From assembly GCF_004151105.1 (NCBI RefSeq), contig NZ_PHRF01000161.1:124001-188000 (forward strand): DNA of 64,000 bases. The letters run 5' to 3'. Shown piece after piece: positions 19,464-27,134 of this stretch (its first letter is position 1; each line of letters opens with the position of its first letter). The position numbers and the translations under genes are program-made. Origin of the DNA: Streptomyces sp. L-9-10. Its GTDB lineage: Bacteria > Actinomycetota > Actinomycetes > Streptomycetales > Streptomycetaceae. The notes below the pieces were generated by a model. It had not been told where the DNA came from, did no database searches, and was given only the letters and a program-made list of their open reading frames with translations.

Positions 19464-20579
19464 CTAGCGGTACGTGCAGTCCCCTCGACGACGCGCACGC
19501 CGGCGGTCCCGGAGCGCCCGCCCCGGCCTCAGGGGGTGCGGTCGCCAGGGCGGCCGCACGGCGTGCGTGCCGGGCACCGGGCCACCCTGCGCGGGTACGC
19601 CCGTGCCGGGCCATCCGTCCGCGGCTGCCGGCTCCGCGGCCCGGCCGCCGGGCCGCGGAGGCGCCGGCGGTACGCCGACAGGGGCGGCGGTCCGCTGTCC
19701 GGGCACCCGCGCCGCGGGCGTCACCGTCATCGGCGCCGTCGTCGCGGGCGCGGTCACCGCCGTACGGGTCAGCAGCACCACTCCCCGCGCGGCGAGCACC
19801 GCGCCGATGAGCGCCGCCGTCACGCCCGGGACGCCGCCCTGGAGGCGCTCCCCCAGCAGGGTCAGCCCGATGACAGCCGCCGCGAGCGGGTTGGCCAGGG
19901 TCAGGACGGCGAGCGGCGCTCCGAGTCCGCCGCGGTAGGCACGCTGCGACAGCAGCAGACCGCCGGACGCGAAGGCCGCGACCACCAGCGCCACGGCCGC
20001 CACCTGCCACACCGGCAACGCGTCCGCGTCGCGCGCGGTGGCGGCGACCGTGACCGTCTGGGTGAGGGCCGAGGCGACCCCCGAGGTGATGCCGGAGGCC
20101 GCCGCGTGCCGGAGGCCGGACCCCGCTCCCGGCCGGGTCAGCAGGGCGACCAGCGCTATCGCCACGCCCGCGACGCCGAGCGCCTGCGGCAGGCTGAGCG
20201 TCTCGTCGGGTGAGCTGCCGGCCGCGGTGAGCAGGATGGCCGCGAGGCCGGCCAGGGTGAAGGCCGTGCCGCGCCACTCGCCCCGGCTGACCTGCCGCCC
20301 GGCACGACGGGCCCCCAGGGGTACGGCGGCGACGAGGGTGAGGGCGCCCAGCGGCTGGACGACCGTGAGCGGTCCGTAGGTGAGCGCCACGACGTGCAGG
20401 AGCGCGCCGGTCGCGTTCAGCCCGACCGCCCACCACCAGGCGCCGCGGGTCAGCAGGGTGAACAGTCCGGTGTCCGGTGCCGTACGGGCCGCGAGCCGCT
20501 CCTGCGCCACCGCGGCGGAGGCATACGCGACGGCCGAGACCAGCGACAGCGCCACGGCCACGGCCGTCGCCCCGTTCAT
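19464..20579 (-). CDS. DMT/EamA-family membrane transporter
   Basis: 371 residues from the ATG at 20579. About ten hydrophobic helices, with small-residue patterns of the drug/metabolite transporter superfamily: ALSLVSAVAYASAAVAQE at the N-terminus and ALTYGPLTVVQPLGALTLVAAVPL in the first repeat. The last 80 residues are Pro/Ala/Arg-rich and hydrophilic, longer than usual, so the C-terminus is an odd tail. The start overlaps the stop of the PAP2 gene by four bases (ATGA). Substrate unknown. Confidence 0.82.
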   Translation of the reverse strand: MNGATAVAVALSLVSAVAYASAAVAQERLAARTAPDTGLFTLLTRGAWWWAVGLNATGALLHVVALTYGPLTVVQPLGALTLVAAVPLGARRAGRQVSRGEWRGTAFTLAGLAAILLTAAGSSPDETLSLPQALGVAGVAIALVALLTRPGAGSGLRHAAASGITSGVASALTQTVTVAATARDADALPVWQVAAVALVVAAFASGGLLLSQRAYRGGLGAPLAVLTLANPLAAAVIGLTLLGERLQGGVPGVTAALIGAVLAARGVVLLTRTAVTAPATTAPMTVTPAARVPGQRTAAPVGVPPAPPRPGGRAAEPAAADGWPGTGVPAQGGPVPGTHAVRPPWRPHPLRPGRALRDRRRARRRGDCTYR

Positions 20580-21400
20580 CGGCCGGCCCCTGAGGTGACG
20601 GGAGCGACGGGTGCCACCGGCGGGAGCTGGGCGGCGGCGGAGCGTGCGACCAGCGAGCCGCGCCGCGGGGACCGGGGACGTGGCGCCCTGATGGCCGTCA
20701 GCGTGCCGGTGAGCAGGGCGACGGCCACGAGGGCGTCGAGCCAGTAGTGGTTGGCGGTGCCTATGACCACGAGCAGCGTCAGCAGCGGATGGAGCAGCCA
20801 GAGCCACCGCCACCGTGACCGCGTGGCGGCGATGAGGCCCACGGCCACCATCAGGGCCCAGCCGACGTGCAGCGACGGCATCGCCGCGAACTGGTTCGCC
20901 AGCGTGTCCGTGCCGGGGCTCTCGCCGTACACCGTCGGTCCGTACACCTGGCCGGTGTCCACCAGACCGGTCGCCGCGAGCAGCCGCGGCGGCGCGAGCG
21001 GCATCAGCAGATGGAGCGCGAGCGCGGCCCCGGTCAGTACGGACAGGACGCGCCTGGCCCACAGGTAGTGGCCGGGGCGGCGCCAGTAGAGCCAGCCGAG
21101 GAAGAGCACCGTCGCCGGGAAGTGCACCGTCGCGTAGTACGTGTTCGCCAGGTGGACGAGCGTCCCGCTGTCCAGCAGTACGCCCTGTACGGAGCCCTCG
21201 CCGGGCAGATGGAGCGCGCGCTCCCAGTCCCAGACGCGGTCGGCGTTCCGGAATGCCTCGCCGGTCCGGCCGGTGGCGGCCTGCCTGCCGAGTTTGTAGA
21301 CGAGGAAGAGTCCGGCGACGAGCAACAGCTCACGTACGAGGGGCGGTCGGGCGGAAGTTTCCGGCTTCCGTGCGGCGGGCCCGGTGCGGGTGCGTATCAC
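20576..21400 (-). CDS. PAP2-superfamily membrane phosphatase/phosphotransferase (Aur1-like)
   Basis: 274 residues from GTG 21400. About six membrane segments and the PAP2 signatures AAMPSLHVGW (PSLH) and GTANHYWLDAL (H-x3-D). The arrangement fits the inositolphosphotransferase/Aur1-like branch common in actinobacteria. It likely acts on a lipid phosphate at the outer membrane face. First gene of a two-gene operon with the EamA transporter, divergent from the TetR gene. Confidence 0.87.
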   Translation of the reverse strand: MIRTRTGPAARKPETSARPPLVRELLLVAGLFLVYKLGRQAATGRTGEAFRNADRVWDWERALHLPGEGSVQGVLLDSGTLVHLANTYYATVHFPATVLFLGWLYWRRPGHYLWARRVLSVLTGAALALHLLMPLAPPRLLAATGLVDTGQVYGPTVYGESPGTDTLANQFAAMPSLHVGWALMVAVGLIAATRSRWRWLWLLHPLLTLLVVIGTANHYWLDALVAVALLTGTLTAIRAPRPRSPRRGSLVARSAAAQLPPVAPVAPVTSGAGR

Positions 21401-21477
21401 CCGACCCCCTTACCTGGGCAACACGGCGTGACAGGACGTCGTGGTGGTGCGGCGGCGCGGTCTGGACCGCGCCCTAT

Positions 21478-21543
21478 CGATACGCCAGTGTACCGATACG
21501 GATTCGTATCGGTACACTGGCGTATCGGTACACTGACGTATCG
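21478..21543. promoter_or_regulatory. Large palindrome plus third half-site, candidate TetR operator
   Basis: A perfect 23-bp inverted repeat (21478-21500 with 21505-21527) around 4 bases, then a third copy of the right arm at 21521-21543 with one mismatch. The unit CGTATCGGTACACTGG repeats at a 16-bp period. It lies 78 bases from the PAP2 start and 47 from the TetR start, fitting co-operative binding by TetR dimers that shut both promoters. Confidence 0.7.
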
Positions 21544-21589
21544 CCGCCGGAACCGCACCGGGGCCGAGCGGCCGAGACGGGGAGAGACG

Positions 21590-22198
21590 ATGACGTCGCA
21601 GCGCCGCTCCAAGATCACGCCGGAACGGGAGCTGGAACTCTACGAAGCCGCTCTGGAGCTGCTCAGAGAGAGCGGGTACGAGGCGCTGACCATGGAGGGC
21701 GTGGCCGCTCGTTCGCGGTGCGGCAAGTCCACGCTCTACCGTCAGTGGGGCACGAAACCGCAGCTGGTCGCGGCGGCGCTGCGCGGCACCCGCTGTGTCA
21801 AGCTCGTGGACGTCGACACGGGCAGCCTCGTCGGAGACCTGCGGGCGGCGGCCCGTGCGGCGGTGGCGGGCGCGGGCCGCGACACCGCGCTGATGCACGC
21901 GCTCAGCCACGCGGCCTTCCAGAATCCGGAGCTGCTGCGCGCCCTGCGCGAGAACATCATCGAACCGGAGGTCGCGGCGATCAACGCCATGGTCGAACGC
22001 GCCGTGGCACGCGGCGAGATCGCGGCCGACAACCCCGCGGCGGAGTTCGTGGCCGCCCAGCTGATGGGCGTCATGCGCGCGCGGCCGATGGTGGAGGGCC
22101 GGCAGGCCGACGAGGCATACCTCCACCGCTTCCTGGAGGCCGCGGTCTTCCCCGCACTCGGCCTGCGGGACACCTCGCGAGCCACCTCGCACCCCTGA
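21590..22198 (+). CDS. TetR-family transcriptional regulator
   Basis: 202 residues from ATG 21590 with GGGGAGAG upstream. N-terminal helix-turn-helix at about 15-60 (ALELLRESGYEALTMEGVAA, GKSTLYRQWGTKPQLVAAAL) and an all-helical ligand domain of the AcrR/TetR_C_16 type. It is divergent from the PAP2-EamA operon and flanked by the palindrome at 21478, so it most likely represses both that operon and itself. Confidence 0.92.
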   Translation: MTSQRRSKITPERELELYEAALELLRESGYEALTMEGVAARSRCGKSTLYRQWGTKPQLVAAALRGTRCVKLVDVDTGSLVGDLRAAARAAVAGAGRDTALMHALSHAAFQNPELLRALRENIIEPEVAAINAMVERAVARGEIAADNPAAEFVAAQLMGVMRARPMVEGRQADEAYLHRFLEAAVFPALGLRDTSRATSHP

Positions 22199-22797
22199 CC
22201 GGCGGGCCGTCGTCCGAGCGGATGACGACGACTCACCGGCGCCGCACCGTGGGGACGGGAGCGGCGCACTCCGTGCCTGTGGGCCCCCTCTCCGGAGGGG
22301 GCCCACAGGCACGCCGGGGCGGTCGAGTGCTCGGGACAGAAGGGGAGGCGGAGAGAGGCGGAGAGATGGGGACATGTGTGCGTACGGAGTCCGGTCTCAT
22401 ACATTCGTCCCCGTGCGTCACCGCTCAATGACGTAGTGATAACGGTCAGAATGACGACGGCATCCGGGAGGAGCCGTATACGAGCCGTGACGAACACCTT
22501 CGGCCGGCGGCGGGCGCCGGGGGGCCCGGGGAGCGCGGTGGACGGCAGCGCAGTGGTATGAACCACCGGTGCACGGCGCGCGTGTGGCCCGATTTCGGAG
22601 CCCCCGGGGCGTGGGCGCGATCGGTTCGACAGCCGACCGGTACCGATCAGGTCAGTTCACAATCAGTCAATTTCGGCCAGCGGCACGCCAGTTACACCAT
22701 TGTTGACGATCCGACATGGACAGATACGCTCCACCCGAACGGCATCGCCCCTTATCCGCGCACCGTATTGCGCCCTTGCCGCATCAGGAGGCCGATC
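22199..22797. other. 599-bp non-coding region between TetR gene and terpene synthase
   Basis: Holds the terminator at 22273-22312, a GGCGGAGAGA direct repeat near 22348-22367, and a relatively AT-rich stretch from about 22430 to 22790 that must carry the terpene synthase promoter. I saw no convincing gene; the long open frame leading into the synthase here has no ribosome site. Confidence 0.6.
22273..22312. terminator. Strong terminator after the TetR gene
   Basis: A perfect 18-bp stem (22273-22290 with 22295-22312) and a TCCG tetraloop, 75 bases past the TetR stop. Confidence 0.88.
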
Positions 22798-23880
22798 ATG
22801 ACCTGTGTCTCGGAACAGCGCTTGGTCCAACAGCTTCCTGCTGTGCCGTTCTACTGCCCCGTACCGCCCGCCAGACATCCGTCGGTCGAGACCGTCAACG
22901 ACCGGACCGTGCGATGGATGCTCCAACAGCGGCTCGACAGCGACGAGCATCAGCTCAAACGCCTGGCCGTCTGCGACTTCGGCGGCCTCGCCGCGTCGAC
23001 CATGCCGTACGGAGCGCTCGAACCGCTCACGCTGATGGCCAAATTCCACGCCGTGCTCTTCTCGCTCGACGACGGCGTGTGCGACGAGTCCGAGGCCACC
23101 GCCGATCTGCTGGCCCAGGAGACCTCGCGCATCATGCGCGCCGTGGAGGCACCGGCCGCGCGGGCGCTCGACGACTCCCCGCACACCGCCGCGCTGCGCA
23201 GGCTGCGGCTGGAACTGGAGCAGTACGCGTCGCCGCGTCAGGTACGCCGATTGACGGAGGCCATGCGCGTCTACACCTCGGGGCTGGTGTGGGAGGCGTC
23301 CTGGCGCCGCAACGCGGGACTTCCCTCGCTCGACGACTACATCACGCTGTGGATGCGTGCCATCGGGATGGCGCCCTCCACCGCGATGATCGAGGTGGTC
23401 GGCGGTTTCTCGGTGGCGGACGAGGACATGCAGGACCCCCGGGTACGTGCGCTCACGGAGATCACCTGGACGCTGGTCAGCTGGGACAACGACCTCTACT
23501 CCCGCAACAAGGAACTGCTGCGGGCCGACGACAATCTGAACCTGATCGACGTCCTCTGCCAGGAGCAGCACTGCGACCCGCGTCGCGCACTCGTACGGGT
23601 GGTGGCGATGCGGGACCGCGTGATGGTGCTGTTCGACCGGCTGGCCCAGCAGGTGCTCAAGGAGGCGGACGACGGTCTGCGCCGTTATGTGCAGGGGCTC
23701 GGCCAGTTCATCCGGGGGCATCTCGACTGGGCGTCGGTCTGCCCCCGTTACTCCGTACCGTCGGGGCCACGGTCGACCCCGGGCGGATGGTGGAAGCGGC
23801 AGCCGGCCGACACCAGCCCGGAGCCGCTTCCGATCCCGACGATCGCCTGGTGGTGGGACCAGCTCGAACCGGCGCACTGA
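22798..23880 (+). CDS. Class I terpene synthase (terpene cyclase)
   Basis: 360 residues from ATG 22798, chosen because AGGAGG lies seven bases upstream; the frame stays open 240 bases further up but lacks a ribosome site. The Asp-rich motif is DDGVCDE at 91-97. The NSE triad is N231, S235 and E239 in NDLYSRNKE. A conserved Arg-Tyr pair (R317-Y318, CPRYS) closes the active site. This is the normal size for bacterial sesqui- or diterpene cyclases. It ionises a prenyl diphosphate using Mg2+; the product cannot be predicted. It converges on the conservon P450, which may oxidise its product. Confidence 0.92.
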   Translation: MTCVSEQRLVQQLPAVPFYCPVPPARHPSVETVNDRTVRWMLQQRLDSDEHQLKRLAVCDFGGLAASTMPYGALEPLTLMAKFHAVLFSLDDGVCDESEATADLLAQETSRIMRAVEAPAARALDDSPHTAALRRLRLELEQYASPRQVRRLTEAMRVYTSGLVWEASWRRNAGLPSLDDYITLWMRAIGMAPSTAMIEVVGGFSVADEDMQDPRVRALTEITWTLVSWDNDLYSRNKELLRADDNLNLIDVLCQEQHCDPRRALVRVVAMRDRVMVLFDRLAQQVLKEADDGLRRYVQGLGQFIRGHLDWASVCPRYSVPSGPRSTPGGWWKRQPADTSPEPLPIPTIAWWWDQLEPAH

Positions 23881-23894
23881 CCTGTCGGCGCACT

Positions 23895-23914
23895 GGCCGG
23901 CCATCGCGCCGGCC
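23895..23914. terminator. Hairpin between convergent terpene synthase and P450 genes
   Basis: GGCCGGC (23895-23901) and GCCGGCC (23908-23914) with a 6-base loop in the 52-bp gap. Confidence 0.5.
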
Positions 23915-23932
23915 GGCCCCGCCGGTGCTCGG

Positions 23933-25573
23933 TCAGTGGCCGCGCCACCAGCGCGCCACCGCCCGCCAGGCCCGCTTCGGGGCGCTGCCCGCGCGCTGTT
24001 CCCGGCGCTGCTCCGGAACCAGGCCCGTCGCCTCCGGGATCGGCCTCGTCCCCGTCCCGCCGGTCCCGGCCTCCCCGGCTGACGGGACCCCGGCTGACGG
24101 GACTTGGGATGACGGGACCGCGGCCCCGGCCGGTGGCCGCGCCGCGTCGGGGCGGGGCGAATCCACCCGCCAGCGCGGTCGCGGTACGGCGGCCGACGCG
24201 CTCGGCGGCCCGGTGACGTCCTGCGGCGGACGCGGTGCGAAGGTCACCGGAAGCTCCAGCAGCTGACGGGACATCAGCGCCCCCTCGTACCGCAGTTCGT
24301 GCTCCTCCACGGCGAGCTGGACATCGGGCAGCCGCAGCAGCAGCGCGTCGATCCCGGTGTCGGCGATCGCCCGCCCGATGTCCTGGCCCGGACACTCGTG
24401 CGGGCCGCCGCTGAAGGCGAGATGGGCCCGGTTGCCCTGCATGGAGGCGTTGAGATCGGGCCGTACCACGGGGTCCACATTGGCCGCCGCGATCCCGACC
24501 ACCAGCGCGTCCCCGGCCCTGATGCGCTGCCCGCCGAGTTCGGTGTCACCGACCGCCCAGCGGCCGAAGATCGTGGTGAAGGGGGGCTCGTCCCAGAGCG
24601 TCTGCTCTACCGCCTCCGGCAGGGTCATATGACCACCGCTCAGCTGCGCCCGGAACCGCGGATCGGTGAGGACCATGCGCAGCACATTGGCGATGAGGTT
24701 CGCGGTGGTCTCGTACGCCGCGATGAGCACCAGCCGCAGATGCTGGCCGACCTCGTCGTCGGTGAGTCCGGCCGGGTGTTCGGTGAGCCAGGTCGCGAAG
24801 TCCTCCTCGGGCGCGATACGACGCCGCTTCACCAGCCTGGTCAGTGTGGCCATCACATACGCGTTGCTCTCGTTGGCGGTCTCGGTGCCCTTGATCATGT
24901 CGCGCGCGGCCTGCACGAGGCGTTCGCTGTACTCCTCGGGCATCCCGAGGATCTGCGTCATCACCATCATCGGCAGATGCTCGGCGAACCTGCTGACCAG
25001 ATCCGCCCTGCCGTCCCGGCAGAACTCGTTGACCAGCCGGTTGCTGTAGCGGTTGATATAGCGCCGGACGCCCCGGTGGTCGATCTGCGCGATCGAGTCG
25101 GTGACCGCGCCGCGCAGCCGCTCGTGATCCGCGCCGTCGGCGAAGACGCAGATGGGCTGCCAGGTGAAGATGGGCGCGAGGGGATGGTCGGCGGGCGCGG
25201 TGCCGTCGTGCAGCGCGCGCCAGCGCCGGGAGTCCCGGGAGAACTGCGACGGCGTCCGCGTCATATGCAGATTGTCACCGTGCCCGAGCACGAGCCAGGC
25301 GGGGACGTCGCCGTGCAGCAGCACGGGCGCGACGGAGCCGTGTTCGGCGCGCAGCTTCTCGTACAGACCCATGGGGTCGTTCTCGGCCTCGGGTCCGTAC
25401 AGCCGCCGCAGCCCGCCGGCGGCGAGGCCGTCCAGTGTGGGCCCCATGGTGTCCTGACCGCCGCTCCGGCCAGGGGGGTTCAGCTCACTGGCGGTCATGC
25501 CGTGGGCCGGGCAGCCGGGGGGCGGCGCCATGGGGCCGTCCGGCCCGGGTCGGTGGGAATACGGGATGGTCAC
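23933..25573 (-). CDS. Cytochrome P450, CYP157-like, conservon-associated
   Basis: 546 residues from the GTG at 25573 (CTGGAG upstream); further upstream the frame runs into a repetitive tract. The heme loop is FSGGPHECPG with thiolate C394. The I-helix AAYETT (285-290) is intact. In the K-helix the normally invariant EXXR is replaced: the aligned block reads EQTLW (323-327), so both Glu and Arg of EXXR are missing. This loss is documented for the CYP157 family of Streptomyces, whose genes also sit in conservons. A Pro/Ala-rich tail of about 95 residues follows the P450 fold. It is the last gene of the cvnA-B-C-D transcript. Confidence 0.9.
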   Translation of the reverse strand: MTIPYSHRPGPDGPMAPPPGCPAHGMTASELNPPGRSGGQDTMGPTLDGLAAGGLRRLYGPEAENDPMGLYEKLRAEHGSVAPVLLHGDVPAWLVLGHGDNLHMTRTPSQFSRDSRRWRALHDGTAPADHPLAPIFTWQPICVFADGADHERLRGAVTDSIAQIDHRGVRRYINRYSNRLVNEFCRDGRADLVSRFAEHLPMMVMTQILGMPEEYSERLVQAARDMIKGTETANESNAYVMATLTRLVKRRRIAPEEDFATWLTEHPAGLTDDEVGQHLRLVLIAAYETTANLIANVLRMVLTDPRFRAQLSGGHMTLPEAVEQTLWDEPPFTTIFGRWAVGDTELGGQRIRAGDALVVGIAAANVDPVVRPDLNASMQGNRAHLAFSGGPHECPGQDIGRAIADTGIDALLLRLPDVQLAVEEHELRYEGALMSRQLLELPVTFAPRPPQDVTGPPSASAAVPRPRWRVDSPRPDAARPPAGAAVPSSQVPSAGVPSAGEAGTGGTGTRPIPEATGLVPEQRREQRAGSAPKRAWRAVARWWRGH

Positions 25574-25599
25574 GGTCGCTCCAGGGGTCAGGCCGGAAG

Positions 25600-25642
25600 G
25601 TGTACGTGTACGTGCGCGTACGCGTGTGCGTGTGCGTGTACG
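25600..25642. other. 43-bp alternating purine-pyrimidine tract
   Basis: Every base from 25600 to 25642 alternates purine and pyrimidine, built from GT, GC and AC steps (GTGTACGTGTACGTGCGCG...). Such tracts favour left-handed Z-DNA under negative supercoiling. It lies just upstream of the P450 start and downstream of cvnD. Confidence 0.75.
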
Positions 25643-25760
25643 GAGATGGCGCGCGGTGCTCGGTACGCGGAAGACCGCGCGCGGCCGGCCACGCGGCCGG
25701 GTCATGTGGCCGGGCGCGGGGCCGGTCACGGGGCCGCTCAAGCGGCCTGTCACGCGGCGC

Positions 25761-26375
25761 TCAGGCGGACGGCAGCGCCAGCGAGTGCAGGTAGTGCATC
25801 AGCGTCAGCAGCACATCGCGGCTCGACGCCCGCTGCCGTGCGTCACAGTCGACCATCGGAACCTCGTCGGGCAGGTCCAGGGCCGTCCGCAGCGCCTCGA
25901 CGGGGTGGTGCGGCGCGTCCGGGAAGGTGTTGACCGCGACGACGAACGGTACCCCGCGCTCCTCCAGCCGTCCGATCACATCGAAACTGACTTCGAGGCG
26001 GCGGGTGTCGACGAGCACCACGGCTCCCAGGGCGCCCTCGAAGAGGCCGTTCCACAGGAACCAGAAGCGCTCCTGGCCGGGGGTGCCGAAGAGGTAGAGC
26101 ACCAGCTGTTCGGTGATGCTGATCCGGCCGAAGTCCATGGCGACGGTCGTGGCGGTCTTGGTCTCCACACCGGAGTTGTCGTCCACCCCCACCCCGGCCT
26201 GGGTCATGGTCTCTTCGGTGGTGAGCGGACGGATCTCGCTGACCGAGCCCACCATCGTCGTCTTTCCGACCCCGAATCCGCCCACGATCACGACCTTCAC
26301 CGCGGAGGTGGCCGTGGTGGGCAGGACGTCCTCGCTCCTGGGACCCGTGATCGTCTCAGAGTTTCTGAAGTCCAT
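25761..26375 (-). CDS. cvnD: Conservon protein CvnD, Ras-like GTP-binding
   Basis: 204 residues. Small GTPase fold: P-loop GGFGVGKTT (K38), switch-region LYLFGTPGQERFWFLW and VVLVDTRRLE. CvnD proteins form a membrane-associated switch with CvnA, B and C, likened to eukaryotic G-protein signalling. The gene overlaps cvnC by 20 bases. Streptomyces have several conservons; which numbered one this matches cannot be told by eye. Confidence 0.94.
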   Translation of the reverse strand: MDFRNSETITGPRSEDVLPTTATSAVKVVIVGGFGVGKTTMVGSVSEIRPLTTEETMTQAGVGVDDNSGVETKTATTVAMDFGRISITEQLVLYLFGTPGQERFWFLWNGLFEGALGAVVLVDTRRLEVSFDVIGRLEERGVPFVVAVNTFPDAPHHPVEALRTALDLPDEVPMVDCDARQRASSRDVLLTLMHYLHSLALPSA

Positions 26376-26730
26376 GCATCACCGCTTCGAGAAGGGACCG
26401 GTCGGGAAGTGCGGCGCGGACGATGGGTGCGCGCGATTCGACCAGCTCGGTCGCGAGGAGTTCGGTCAGCAGCGCGGTCACCACGCTGAAGGGGAGGCTG
26501 AGATAGGCGGAGATCTCGGCCACGGACAGTGGTGCCCGGCAGAGCCGCAGGATGGCGGCCTGTTCCGGCTGCACCGTCGGCGAGGGTTCGTCGCGGGACA
26601 CGATCATGGTGACCAGATCGAGCGGCGCCCGTTCGGCGCCGTCGGGGCCACCGGTGATCACGTACAGCCGTTCCGGGTCCCCCACATCCGCCTCGGGGCG
26701 CCGGCGTTCTCGTCGGGGAGGCGTGGTCAT
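26356..26730 (-). CDS. cvnC: Conservon protein CvnC (DUF742)
   Basis: 124 residues with DUF742 features: RLYVITGGPDGAERAPLDLV near the start, then a winged-helix-like RLCRAPLSVAEISAYLSLP and VTALLTELLATELVESRAP. Partner of CvnA/B/D. It overlaps cvnB by 4 bases (ATGA) and cvnD by 20, indicating one tightly coupled transcript. Confidence 0.93.
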   Translation of the reverse strand: MTTPPRRERRRPEADVGDPERLYVITGGPDGAERAPLDLVTMIVSRDEPSPTVQPEQAAILRLCRAPLSVAEISAYLSLPFSVVTALLTELLATELVESRAPIVRAALPDRSLLEAVMHGLQKL

Positions 26731-27134
26731 CCGGGCTGCCCGTCATGGCGCGGCGGACTCGTCAGATGCGCTCCGATACGGACCACCATGTCCCGCATCC
26801 TGGCCCCCACCAGCCCCGCGTCCACCGTGTCGTCGGCGAGAACGGCGAGATACGCGCCCGCCCCGGCCTCCATCAGATAGAAGAAGCCGCCCCCGACCTC
26901 GATGACGACGAGCCGCATCCGGCCGTCGCTGGAGGGGATTTCGGCGGCGACGGCGGCGGCCAGACTCTGCAGTCCGGCGCAGGCGGCGGCCAGCCGGTCG
27001 GCGACATCCGGGTCACCGCCGTGCCGGGCGATCCGGAGCCCGTCCGCGGAGAGCACCACGATCTGCTGGATCTGCGGTACTCCGTCGGCCAGTTCCTTGA
27101 GCATCCAGTCCATGTTCGCCCGCTGCTGGATCAC
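26727..27134 (-). CDS. cvnB: Conservon protein CvnB (roadblock/LC7 domain)
   Basis: 135 residues from the GTG at 27134, which overlaps the cvnA stop (GTGA) and has GGGAG nearby. Roadblock/LC7 fold: MDWMLKELADGVPQIQQIVV, SADGLRIARH, AAACAGLQSLA and IEVGGGFFYLMEAG. Roadblock proteins regulate small GTPases, here CvnD. Confidence 0.93.
   Translation of the reverse strand: MIQQRANMDWMLKELADGVPQIQQIVVLSADGLRIARHGGDPDVADRLAAACAGLQSLAAAVAAEIPSSDGRMRLVVIEVGGGFFYLMEAGAGAYLAVLADDTVDAGLVGARMRDMVVRIGAHLTSPPRHDGQPG

Noticed and set aside
22558..22797. 80-residue N-terminal extension of the terpene synthase
   Set aside because: No ribosome site and no terpene synthase similarity; AGGAGG lies before ATG 22798.
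25574..25753. 60-residue N-terminal extension of the P450
   Set aside because: It would translate the alternating purine-pyrimidine tract into Arg-Thr repeats; GTG 25573 has a ribosome site.
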